The notes under the pieces: generated by a model
Seen by the model: only the letters and a program-made list of their open reading frames with translations
Database searches by the model: none
What the model was told of the DNA's origin: nothing
Part shown: positions 34,536 through 41,902 of the stretch, in pieces
Numbering within the stretch: the stretch's first letter is position 1
Layout of the letters: each line of letters begins with the position of its first letter
Source: Hymenobacter sp. YIM 151858-1
GTDB taxonomy: Bacteria > Bacteroidota > Bacteroidia > Cytophagales > Hymenobacteraceae
Direction of reading: 5' to 3'
DNA length: 64,000 nt
Assembly: GCF_025979705.1 (NCBI RefSeq)
Contig: NZ_CP110136.1
Span: 682,001-746,000, forward strand
Made by a program: the position numbers and the translations under genes

Positions 34536-34691
34536 CCAACTCGTAAGGTGCCGTAGACGAGCGTTACTTCGTGGCATCGTTTTCGGGTGCGGCGCAATGG
34601 TTGCCGTATCAACGCGGGTTCGAATCCCGTCCCTGGCCAGTGGTCAGGTGGTGAAAACATTTCGCTTGTCGCCTGTAGCCCTTGCAGTTGG
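34536..34691 (+). ncRNA. Y-RNA-like tRNA-mimic RNA, unit 1
   Basis: The ends pair: CCAACT-(C)-GTAAGG (34536-34548) with CCTTGC-AGTTGG (34680-34691), with one bulged C. Inside the stem is the conserved GGTGCCGTAG. A tRNA T-arm follows (GCGGG-TTCGAAT-CCCGT, 34614-34630), then an acceptor-like hairpin closed by a 3-nt loop (CCTGGCC-AGT-GGTCAGG, 34632-34648), then a D-arm-like region (34649-34668). T-arm before acceptor hairpin before D-side is a circularly permuted tRNA. This is the design known for YrlA-type bacterial Y RNAs that bind Ro60 by the terminal stem. Confidence 0.8.
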
Positions 34692-34713
34692 TTAGGCCAG
34701 TGGATCATAGCTT

Positions 34714-34853
34714 GCTAAGCGGGTGCCGTAGCGCGGCCATCCTTCGTACCATCCTTGTCGCGGGTTCGACTCCCGAAGTGGCGCCCTAGGGCACTGCGCA
34801 TACGCGAACGGTAGGGCAGACTCGTTGGCCGGGCACCAATTGCCCCGTTTAGC
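34714..34853 (+). ncRNA. Y-RNA-like tRNA-mimic RNA, unit 2
   Basis: The terminal stem GCTAAGCGGG (34714-34723) pairs with CCCGTTTAGC (34844-34853) over 10 bp with one G:U pair, leaving an extra C next to it. The conserved TGCCGTAG follows, folding as GCCG-TAGCG-CGGC. The T-arm is CGGG-TTCGACT-CCCG (34761-34775), and the acceptor-like hairpin centres on GCC-CTAG-GGC (34784-34793). CGGTAGGGC in the D-side region resembles a D-loop GG. The length is 140 nt. It starts 22 nt after unit 1, so the units are probably cut from one transcript. Confidence 0.8.
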
Positions 34854-34861
34854 TTAAACCT

Positions 34862-35002
34862 TGTTGGGTGCCGTAGCCGGGCCATGCTTCGATTCAGATT
34901 CGCCGTGTCGCGGGTTCGATTCCCGCTCGCCAGCCCTAGGTGGTTGGCGGTAGCTCAGTTGGTAGAGCAGGATATGTAGGCTTGGCGCTTGTTGCCCCAA
35001 CA
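34862..35002 (+). ncRNA. Y-RNA-like tRNA-mimic RNA, unit 3 (canonical D-arm)
   Basis: The terminal stem TGTTGGG (34862-34868) pairs with CCCAACA (34996-35002). After TGCCGTAG comes the T-arm GCGGG-TTCGATT-CCCGC (34910-34926) and the acceptor-like hairpin CGCCAGCC-CTAGGT-GGTTGGCG (34928-34949). The D-side is a textbook tRNA D-arm: TAGCTCAGTTGGTAGAGCA (34951-34969). The 3' side ends GCTTGTTGCCCC. This unit shows the tRNA mimicry most clearly. The next unit begins after 9 nt (CTTTTCTTA). Confidence 0.85.
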
Positions 35003-35011
35003 CTTTTCTTA

Positions 35012-35163
35012 CTGCTGACCGGGTGCCGTAGGACGGCGTTACTTCGGTAAGATCTGACGATCGTGCAGGTTCAAATCCTGCGCCTTGCCGCCTAGGTGGC
35101 AAGTGGCGCACCCGCCTGCGGGTGTGCCGGCAACGCCAGCCGCTTGTTGCCCCGTGTCAGCAG
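35012..35163 (+). ncRNA. Y-RNA-like tRNA-mimic RNA, unit 4 (D-arm replaced by a hairpin)
   Basis: The terminal stem CTGCTGAC-CGGG (35012-35023) pairs with CCCG-(T)-GTCAGCAG (35151-35163) with a small bulge. GCCG-TAGGA-CGGC follows. The T-arm is GCAGG-TTCAAAT-CCTGC (35065-35081), and the acceptor-like hairpin CTTGCCGC-CTAG-GTGGCAAG (35084-35103). Where unit 3 has a D-arm, this one has a strong hairpin GGCGCACCCG-CCTG-CGGGTGTGCC (35105-35128). The 3' element GCTTGTTGCCCC is shared with unit 3. Confidence 0.8.
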
Positions 35164-35176
35164 CTCGTTCCGAAAA

Positions 35177-35232
35177 CTCCCCTCCTCAGCTGAGGAGGGG
35201 ACGCGGCCACGCAGTGGCCGCTGGGGTGGTGG
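35177..35232. repeat. Palindromic repeat, family B, variant with inserted hairpin
   Basis: CTCCCCTCCTCAGCTGAGGAGGGG is a full palindrome. The usual tail CTAGGGGTGGTT is interrupted by ACGCGGCCACGCAGTGGCCGCT before GGGGTGGTG. Confidence 0.75.
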
Positions 35233-35268
35233 GCCTCGCGTCGGATAGTAACCTCAACCAACCAGCAC

Positions 35269-35405
35269 GTCATGCTGAGCTTGTCGAAGCATCTCTACCG
35301 CTTCGCTTGGGTTACTAGCTCACGTCAGCACGCGAGATGTCTCGACTACGCTCGACATGACGATCAGGAGAAGCGGTAGAGATGCTTCGGCAAGCTCAGC
35401 ATGAC
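35269..35405. repeat. Composite inverted repeat, family A
   Basis: GTCATGCTGAGCTTGTCGAA...ACCGCTTCG is followed by a core CACGCGAGATGTCTCGACTACGC...GACATGACG and the inverse AAGCGGTAGAGATGCTTCGG...CTCAGCATGAC. The outer 35 bp pair almost perfectly. Confidence 0.8.
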
Positions 35406-35457
35406 GCCTCATGGTTATCGACCTAGGGTAATCGTTCGGGCATTAGCCCAGCGACCA

Positions 35458-35504
35458 TCAACCACCCCGCCCTTCGGGCACCCCTCCTCATCTGAGGAGG
35501 GGAG
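35458..35504. repeat. Palindromic repeat, family B, variant
   Basis: TCAACCACCCCGCCCTTCGGGC then ACCCCTCCTCATCTGAGGAGGGG. With the two preceding repeats it fills 35164-35533, between the Y RNA array and the first rtcB. Confidence 0.8.
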
Positions 35505-35533
35505 TTCGTTCTCACCTTCACTTTCCCACCATT

Positions 35534-36934
35534 ATGGCTAATCAATTACGCGGCAACGACCTTCGGCAGCTTGGCTTCCCCGAAGGACGTGCCATCGGGC
35601 TAGCGCTGGCTCAACTACAGCGCAAACAGCTGAAGCGCCTGTCGCAAACCGACCAGATGGCTTTGCTGCAGGCCCTCATCCACAACCCGCACAACTTCCT
35701 TACCGACCTCGACTGGAGCCACACCGCCGCGGCGCTGTTGCCCCCGCCCAGCCGGCACATTGCCTTAGCCGAGCGCAAGGAGTACGTAACGTTCGGGGCT
35801 GAGTACATTGACCCCAGCGCCGTGCACCAGATGGAGGTAGCCATGAAGCTGCCCGTAACAGTGGGCGGTGCCCTAATGCCCGACGCCCACCACGGCTACG
35901 GTCTGCCCATCGGCGGCGTGCTGGCTACCGACAACGCGGTGATTCCGTACGCCGTCGGCGTCGACATTGGCTGCCGCATGGCCTTGTCCATCTTCGCGCT
36001 GCCGCCGCAGTACCTCACGCAGCGCGTGCAGGAGCTGAAAAACATCTTGCTCGCCAACACCAAGTTCGGCAACCGCGACGTGTTCCGGCACGGGCAGAAG
36101 CTGGGCCACGAGGTGTTGGAACGCGATGAATTCAGCACGATTCCGTTCTTGCGCAACAAGCAGGAAACCGCCGCGGCGCAGATTGGTACGTCGGGCTCGG
36201 GCAACCACTTCGTGGAGTTCGGCTTTGTTGAGATTACCGACCCCAGCAACGAAATGGGTGTGCCCGTGGGCCAGTACCTGGGGCTGCTGTCGCACTCGGG
36301 CTCACGGGGCCTGGGTGCCAGCGTGGCGCAGCACTACACCAAGCTTGCCAAAGACACCTGCCAGCTTCCCGCCGAAGCGCAACACCTCGCGTGGTTGACT
36401 TTGGACTCGGAAGCCGGGCAGGAATACTGGGCCGCCATGAACCTGGCCGGCGACTACGCCTCGGCCTGCCACCACCAGATTCACCAGCGCATTGCCCGCG
36501 CCCTAGGAGAACGGCCCTTGGCCAAGGTGGAGAACCACCACAACTTTGCCTGGAAGGGGCGCCTCTCCGATGGCCGCGAGGTTATCGTGCACCGCAAGGG
36601 CGCTACGCCGGCCGGCAAAGGCGTGCTCGGAGTTATTCCGGGTTCGATGACGGCGCCGGGATTCATTGTACGCGGTCGGGGAGTGGCAGAGTCACTGGCT
36701 TCGGCTTCGCACGGGGCCGGGCGGCTGATGTCGCGCACCCGGGCCAAGCAGGAGCTGGGCGAAGCCGAAGTGCGCCGCCACCTGCAGCAGCACGGCGTGG
36801 AGCTGATCGGCGGCGGCGTCGACGAAGCGCCGCAGGCCTACAAGGACATCTACTCCGTGATGGAAAGCCAGCGCGATTTGGTGGATGTGCTTGGCACTTT
36901 CACGCCTAAGATTGTGCGCATGGATGGTGCCTGA
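35534..36934 (+). CDS. rtcB: RtcB-type RNA ligase, copy 1
   Basis: 466 residues. RtcB joins RNA 2',3'-cyclic phosphate or 3'-phosphate ends to 5'-OH ends using GTP and Mn2+. Visible motifs: MPDAHHGYGLPIGGVLA, the metal-binding Cys in GVDIGCRMA, GSGNHFVE, LSHSGSRGLG, VENHHNFAW, HRKGATPA, GSMTAPGFIV, and the guanylated His in ASASHGAGRLMSR. The set is complete, so it should be active. No archease gene is nearby, which RtcB of some organisms needs. Its place after Ro60 and Y RNAs suggests RNA repair after stress. Confidence 0.95.
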   Translation: MANQLRGNDLRQLGFPEGRAIGLALAQLQRKQLKRLSQTDQMALLQALIHNPHNFLTDLDWSHTAAALLPPPSRHIALAERKEYVTFGAEYIDPSAVHQMEVAMKLPVTVGGALMPDAHHGYGLPIGGVLATDNAVIPYAVGVDIGCRMALSIFALPPQYLTQRVQELKNILLANTKFGNRDVFRHGQKLGHEVLERDEFSTIPFLRNKQETAAAQIGTSGSGNHFVEFGFVEITDPSNEMGVPVGQYLGLLSHSGSRGLGASVAQHYTKLAKDTCQLPAEAQHLAWLTLDSEAGQEYWAAMNLAGDYASACHHQIHQRIARALGERPLAKVENHHNFAWKGRLSDGREVIVHRKGATPAGKGVLGVIPGSMTAPGFIVRGRGVAESLASASHGAGRLMSRTRAKQELGEAEVRRHLQQHGVELIGGGVDEAPQAYKDIYSVMESQRDLVDVLGTFTPKIVRMDGA

Positions 36935-36985
36935 TCTGCCCAAGTGCCGCCTAGGTGCCAAGGCCTCTCTGAGCCGAAAACAAAC

Positions 36986-37023
36986 AAGCGGGTCCGACGA
37001 ACAGCTGTTCGTCGGGCCCGCTT
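36986..37023. terminator. Terminator between convergent rtcB and DUF4394 genes
   Basis: AAGCGGGTCCGACGAACAG pairs with CTGTTCGTCGGGCCCGCTT and is followed by TTGTTGT. The symmetric flanks allow use from either side. Confidence 0.85.
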
Positions 37024-37047
37024 TTGTTGTACGCACCTAGGGCGCTG

Positions 37048-39015
37048 CTATTCCACAAACAGGCGCTTGGTCAGTTGGCCTTCGGCCGTGTTTACCTGCA
37101 CCAGGTACAAGCCGGTTTTCACGCCCGAGAGCGAAATGGCGGCCGGTTGCGCACCGCGCGCCGTAAGGGTTTGCTGGCTAACCTCCTGGCCCAGCGCATT
37201 CAGCACCCGTACGGTGAGGGGCTGCTTGGTGAGTTCGGTAGGCAGCACCAAGTTGGCCGTGCCCTGGGCCGGGTTGGGGTACAGCGACACTTGCGCGGCC
37301 AGTACGCTGGGCACCGTAGCCGTGGGCAAGCCAGCCTGCGAGTAGGCCGCCATGCCGCTGATGTTGATGCCACCGCCCACGGGGCCCACCAGCGTAGTGG
37401 CACCCGTAGTCAGGTTCACGGAGTAGAGGTTATCCGAGGTGCTGGTGCCGGTGCTGGCTGCCAGCAACGCCTGGTTGGTGGTACCGTCGGTGATGATGTC
37501 GAAATCGACCGAGTTGGTGGTGCGGTTCACGGTAATGCCCGAGCTGCCCACGGTGTTCAGCACGCCGTCGTTGGGCGGGGTTTGGGTTACCAGCACGTTC
37601 AGCGCGTCGTCGTAATTGAAGAGCGTGGTGGTAGTGGCGCCGTTCACGTTGTTGGTATAGGCCGAAGCCGAAACCGACGGCGTAGCGCTGGCATTCACGT
37701 CGGTAGCGGCGTAGTTCAGCTGCCCATCGGTAGCGGCAATGGTGCCGTCGTTGGGGTTGAGGCGGAAGTTGCCGCGGTTGGTGCTCGTTACCCGAATGCG
37801 GTCGACGGTGGGGTTGAAATCAAAACCGATGCGGTCGGTGGCAGCCCCTAGGTTAAGGGTAAGGGCCGAGCCCACGGCAGTAGCAGCGCCGGTGGTCAGG
37901 TTGAGGCGGTAGAGCTGCGCCGTGGTGTTGGCAGCGCTATAACCTAGGGCAAACAGCTGGTTGGTGGCGGGGCGGAAATCAACCCCCACCAAAGCCTGCC
38001 CAGCGGTAAGGCCCGTGATGGGCGTGAGCGTGCGGATGGTGCCAGGCAGAGCCGAATCGAACGACAGCAGGTTGGTGCCCGACACGGCGTAAATCAGACG
38101 GCCGGTAAGCGTGGCCGGCACTGTGCGGTCGATGGCTACGGCAATGTCGGTAATCATGCTGGTGGCCGTGCCCACGGCACCTGCGGCGGTTGCTGCGCCG
38201 CTGGTGAGGTTCACGGTGTAGAGCGTGGTGCCCGTGGAGGTGCCCGCCATCGTTACCACCAAGTAGGCCGTGTTGGTTTGGTTGGCGGCGTTGTAGGCAA
38301 TGTCGAGGTCGGCGCTTTGGGTGGCGCCGCTGGTGGTTACACCTAGGGCACCAATGGTGTTGAGGGTGCCGTCGTTGGGCGGTACTTGCGACACCAGGCG
38401 GCTGTTCACCTCATCGATGTTGTAGAGCGTGGTGCTGCCCGTGCCGATGTAGCTGTTGGTGTAAGCCGAGGCGCCCACGCCGGGCGTTTGGCCCGAGTTG
38501 GCATCGGCCGGGGCGTAGGTTAGCTGGCCGTCGGTGGCGGCCAGGGCGCCGTCGTTGGGGTTGAGGCGCAGGTTGGCGCGGTTGGTGCTGGTTACCCGAA
38601 TGCGGTCGACGGTGGGGTTGAAGTCGAAGCCGATGCGGTCGGTGGTGCCGCCTAGGTTCAGCGTGAGGGCTGTGCCTACGGCAGTTGCGGCGCCGGTGCC
38701 CGCATTAATGCGGTAGAGCTGCGCCGTGGTGGTGGCCGGGTTGTAGCCCAGGGCAAACAGCTCGCCGGTGTTGGGGCGCACATCCATGCCTACGATGGTT
38801 TGACCGGTGGCTACGCCCGTAATGGCCGTGGTAGCCGTGAGCGTGCCCGGGGCCGAGGCCTGGAAGGTAACTAGGTTGGTGCCCGATAGGCCGTAGATGG
38901 TTTGGGCCGCGGCGGGTGCCAGGGCAGCCAGGCTCAGCACCGAACCTAGCAGGGCGGCGCGGCGCATACGGCGGGCAATCAGGCGAGTAGTGGGCAACAG
39001 TACTGGTGTTTGCAT
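37048..39015 (-). CDS. Exported protein with two DUF4394 domains and a T9SS sorting domain
   Basis: 655 residues. A signal peptide ends near AAPAAAQ (residue 38). Two tandem DUF4394 beta-propeller-like domains follow (about 40-290 and 300-560), each with LFALGYxxxxTTAQLYR, RIGFDFNPTVDRIRVTSTNR and LRLNPNDG/FRLNPNDG. The C-terminus is a T9SS type A sorting domain (LYPNPAQG...GLYLVQVNTAEGQ). It is therefore surface-attached or secreted. The function of DUF4394 is unknown. It sits on the opposite strand between the two rtcB genes. A nested hairpin (AGCTCC-GCTGGCT...AGCCAGC-GGAGCT, 39046-39080) lies just before its start. Confidence 0.92.
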   Translation of the reverse strand: MQTPVLLPTTRLIARRMRRAALLGSVLSLAALAPAAAQTIYGLSGTNLVTFQASAPGTLTATTAITGVATGQTIVGMDVRPNTGELFALGYNPATTTAQLYRINAGTGAATAVGTALTLNLGGTTDRIGFDFNPTVDRIRVTSTNRANLRLNPNDGALAATDGQLTYAPADANSGQTPGVGASAYTNSYIGTGSTTLYNIDEVNSRLVSQVPPNDGTLNTIGALGVTTSGATQSADLDIAYNAANQTNTAYLVVTMAGTSTGTTLYTVNLTSGAATAAGAVGTATSMITDIAVAIDRTVPATLTGRLIYAVSGTNLLSFDSALPGTIRTLTPITGLTAGQALVGVDFRPATNQLFALGYSAANTTAQLYRLNLTTGAATAVGSALTLNLGAATDRIGFDFNPTVDRIRVTSTNRGNFRLNPNDGTIAATDGQLNYAATDVNASATPSVSASAYTNNVNGATTTTLFNYDDALNVLVTQTPPNDGVLNTVGSSGITVNRTTNSVDFDIITDGTTNQALLAASTGTSTSDNLYSVNLTTGATTLVGPVGGGINISGMAAYSQAGLPTATVPSVLAAQVSLYPNPAQGTANLVLPTELTKQPLTVRVLNALGQEVSQQTLTARGAQPAAISLSGVKTGLYLVQVNTAEGQLTKRLFVE

Positions 39016-39261
39016 GGGATATGGTAAGATTGAAAATGGCGTACAGCTCCGCTGGCTTGCTTAGCCAGCGAGGTAGGAGCTACGGACCACCAACACCCGG
39101 CGGATTGCCAAAAGCCATTAAATCCGCATTAAATATTCAACCTCATCTATGTGTTGTCGGTAGCTGATCCATCATACCTAAGGCATGCAGCATCAGCATG
39201 CACATGCAACCCGGGCCACGCCAGGTGCGGTAAACCCACTACCATCCTTCCCATCTGCATC

Positions 39262-40698
39262 ATGGCCAAAAACACCAATAAACTTCACAGCAAGGACCTA
39301 CGCCAGCTCGGCTTCACCGACGACAAGCAGATCAGCCTTGCCCTCGACATACTCGACCAACGCGAGCTGCGCAAGCTCGATAAAGGCAGCGCCCTGGCGC
39401 TGCTGCGCGAAATTAAAGCCGACCCCTACAAGTACGTGCGCGACCAAACCTGGCGCCCCTTAGCCCAGGAGCTGGTGCCGCAACCCAGCCGCGACGTAAA
39501 GCTGAACCCCGAAATAAAAGACTACCGCCGCTACGGCGAGGCCTTTATCGAAGACGGGGCCCGCAAGCAGATGGACACCGCTATGCAACTGCCCGTTTCG
39601 ATTGACGGCGCCCTTATGCCCGACGCCCACCAAGGCTACGGTCTGCCCATTGGCGGCGTGCTGGCCGTAGATAATGCCGTGATACCCTACGGCGTGGGCA
39701 TGGACATCGGCTGCCGCATGGCCTTGTCGGTGTTCGAGCTGCCGCCGCGCTACCTCGAGCAGCGCCGCGACGAGCTGAAAAAGCTGCTGCACAACCACAC
39801 CCGCTTCGGCAACAAAGAAGTATTCAAGAACCCCGCCGACGACCCCGTGCTGGAGCGGCCCGAGTTCAAGGAAATCGGGGTGGTGCGCGGCAAGCACGAA
39901 GCCGCCGTAAAGCAGCTCGGCTCATCGGGCTCGGGCAACCACTTCGTGGAATGGGGCATTGTTGATATCACCGAGGAAGAAAACGACCTCAACCTGCCCC
40001 TGGGCCAGTACCTGGGGCTGCTCTCGCACAGCGGCTCGCGGGGCCTGGGCGCTGCCATTGCCCAGCACTACACCAAAGTAGCCATGAACAAGTGCCAGCT
40101 GCCGCCCGAAGCCCGCTACCTTGCCTGGCTCGACCTCGACTCGCAGGAAGGGCAGGAGTACTGGCGCGCCATGAACCTGGCCGGCGACTACGCCTCGGCC
40201 TGCCACCACGACATTCACCGGCGCCTTAGCAAAGCCCTGGGTTACAATCCGCTGGCGCAGGTAGAGAACCACCACAATTTTGCCTGGAAGGAAACCCTGG
40301 CCGACGGCCGCGAAGCCATTGTGCACCGCAAGGGCGCCACGCCGGCCGGCCAGGGTGTGCTGGGCATTATCCCCGGCTCCATGACGGCCCCCGGCTTTAT
40401 CGTGCGCGGCCGCGGCGAGCGGGATTCCATCCAGTCGGCCTCGCACGGGGCGGGGCGGCGGCTTTCGCGCACGCAGGCCAAGCAGCAGGTAACCGAAGGC
40501 GAGCTGCGCCGCCTGTTGCGCGACCAGGGCGTGGAGCTAATCGGCGGCGGCCTCGACGAGGCCCCGATGGCTTATAAGGACATCCACCAGGTAATGGCGC
40601 ACCAACGCGACCTGGTCGACGTGCTCGGCTCCTTTACGCCGCGCATTGTGCGCATGGACGCCGGCGGCTCGGGCAAAAGCAAGTACGGCGGCGAGTAG
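39262..40698 (+). CDS. rtcB: RtcB-type RNA ligase, copy 2
   Basis: 478 residues, clearly paralogous to the copy at 35534 over its whole length, with the same catalytic set: MPDAHQGYGLPIGGVLA, GMDIGCRMA, GSGNHFVEWG, LSHSGSRGLG, VENHHNFAW, HRKGATPA, GSMTAPGFIV and SASHGAGRRLSR. It differs most near residues 170-200 and at the C-terminus (a Gly/Lys-rich tail GGSGKSKYGGE). ATG 39262 (MAKNTNKLHSKDLRQLGF) aligns with the start of copy 1; sequence upstream is not protein-like. The two may divide targets or respond to different signals. Confidence 0.95.
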   Translation: MAKNTNKLHSKDLRQLGFTDDKQISLALDILDQRELRKLDKGSALALLREIKADPYKYVRDQTWRPLAQELVPQPSRDVKLNPEIKDYRRYGEAFIEDGARKQMDTAMQLPVSIDGALMPDAHQGYGLPIGGVLAVDNAVIPYGVGMDIGCRMALSVFELPPRYLEQRRDELKKLLHNHTRFGNKEVFKNPADDPVLERPEFKEIGVVRGKHEAAVKQLGSSGSGNHFVEWGIVDITEEENDLNLPLGQYLGLLSHSGSRGLGAAIAQHYTKVAMNKCQLPPEARYLAWLDLDSQEGQEYWRAMNLAGDYASACHHDIHRRLSKALGYNPLAQVENHHNFAWKETLADGREAIVHRKGATPAGQGVLGIIPGSMTAPGFIVRGRGERDSIQSASHGAGRRLSRTQAKQQVTEGELRRLLRDQGVELIGGGLDEAPMAYKDIHQVMAHQRDLVDVLGSFTPRIVRMDAGGSGKSKYGGE

Positions 40699-40732
40699 GC
40701 CGCGCGGCGGCACCTAAGCGGTTTGTTGATCG

Positions 40733-40788
40733 GTGCGGCCCGGCCACCGCGAAGGCTAAGCGGTGGCCGGGCCGGCACTTTTTTTTGC
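40733..40788 (+). terminator. Terminator after the second rtcB gene
   Basis: GGCCCGGCCACCGC, loop GAAGGCTAA, GCGGTGGCCGGGCC, extended by GTGC/GCAC, then T8. Confidence 0.9.
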
Positions 40789-40849
40789 GCATGCAACCAA
40801 CCAGTAGCCCGAGCGCATCGTGCGGCTACACGCCATCGGCTTCGGAATT

Positions 40850-41281
40850 ATGCGAATCAGGTTATTGGCCCTAGGTGCCAGCGCAGCCTTGGCATTTGGG
40901 GGTTGCACGAAGGAGCAGGCGCCCACGCTGGTGGGCGGGTGGGAGTGGGAGCGCAGCGTAGGCGGTATGACCGGCCGGCAGGTAGAAACGCCGGCCACGC
41001 ACGGCCCGAAAACCTACCGTTTCAGCGCCGATAGCCTGTTTGTGCAGTGCGGCAGCGGCGGCTGCGCCGAGCCCGTCAAATACACGCTGCGCCGCGAGCG
41101 GAGCCGGCTGTTCGGCGACGAGCGGCTGGTGCTTACCATTCGCCGTAAGGTGTACCTGGCCCCGCCCGACACCGGGTATCACGTAATTCGGTGGCGGTAC
41201 CTGGTCAGTGAGCTTTCCGATAAACTTGGGCTCGACGAGGACATGCCGGATGGCTTCGGCAAAGAATTTCGGCGCAAGTAA
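40850..41281 (+). CDS. Small lipoprotein of unknown function
   Basis: 143 residues from ATG 40850. The signal MRIRLLALGASAALAFGGC has a lipobox-like ending (AFGGC), so the Cys would be acylated and the protein anchored in a membrane. The mature part (VGGWEWERSVGGMTG, KTYRFSADSLFVQC) resembles small lipocalin-like or META-like beta proteins that begin with VGGWEW/VGTWEL. No function is assigned. Confidence 0.65.
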   Translation: MRIRLLALGASAALAFGGCTKEQAPTLVGGWEWERSVGGMTGRQVETPATHGPKTYRFSADSLFVQCGSGGCAEPVKYTLRRERSRLFGDERLVLTIRRKVYLAPPDTGYHVIRWRYLVSELSDKLGLDEDMPDGFGKEFRRK

Positions 41282-41405
41282 ACCGAACAGAAGCAATCAA
41301 CCGGGCAAGCCTTAATCGCGCGCTACCGCTTTGGTTATTTGCAACGTATTGACGTTGTTGCCCGCGCTACCATTGCGCATTCCCTAGGTAAATCAATCAA
41401 CGATT

Positions 41406-41822
41406 ATGGCTATCAAACGCGCTGCTACTGCCCGCTGGGAGGGCAACGGCACCACCGGCACCGGTCAGCTCAACACGCCCAGCACCGTGCTGCAAGCGGT
41501 GCAGTATTCCTACCATTCGCGCTTTGCCGAGGGCATCGGCACCAACCCCGAAGAGCTGATTGCGGCCGCCCACGCCGGGTGCTTTGCCATGAAGCTCGCC
41601 TTCAACCTGCAAACGGCCGGCTTTGCCCCGCGCTTCATCGATGCCACCTGCGAAATCGTGCTCGAAGAGGGCGTCATCACCACCTCGCACCTGCGGGTAG
41701 GCGCCGATGTGCCCGGCCTCGATCAGCAGCAGTTCAGCACGCTCGTCGACGACGCCAAGCTGAACTGCCCCGTATCGAAGGTGCTTAAAGCTGATATTCA
41801 GTGCGAGGCTTCATTGGTCTGA
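41406..41822 (+). CDS. osmC: OsmC-family organic hydroperoxide reductase
   Basis: 138 residues. AAAHAGCFAMKLAF holds the peroxidatic Cys and LNCPVSK the resolving Cys, both in the expected positions. MAIKRAATARWEGNGTTGTG is the typical N-terminus. It reduces organic peroxides in the cytoplasm. It lies between a lipoprotein gene and the convergent SDR gene. An AT-rich tract follows (41824-41860). Confidence 0.93.
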   Translation: MAIKRAATARWEGNGTTGTGQLNTPSTVLQAVQYSYHSRFAEGIGTNPEELIAAAHAGCFAMKLAFNLQTAGFAPRFIDATCEIVLEEGVITTSHLRVGADVPGLDQQQFSTLVDDAKLNCPVSKVLKADIQCEASLV

Positions 41823-41902
41823 ACTATAATAACTTATAAATATTATAAACTAACAATATTCGCCCGGCTAGCCTGGCGGCTGCCAGCGGCATTGGCCGTG
41901 CC

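Noticed and set aside
34600-35090. Four ordinary tRNA genes suggested by the T-loop sequences
   Set aside because: Each T-arm is followed by a closed hairpin in place of a free acceptor end, and no 5' acceptor strand or anticodon arm stands in the normal order. The terminal stems and the conserved TGCCGTAG fit Y RNAs better.
34466-35111. Two minus-strand reading frames (34466-34708 and 34854-35111) as genes
   Set aside because: They run antisense through the RNA array, repeat the same phrase (GFEPA, RES) because the T-arms repeat, and have no protein-like composition.
35164-35520. CRISPR array
   Set aside because: The repeats are palindromic families A and B, differ in length, are not evenly spaced, and no cas genes are present.
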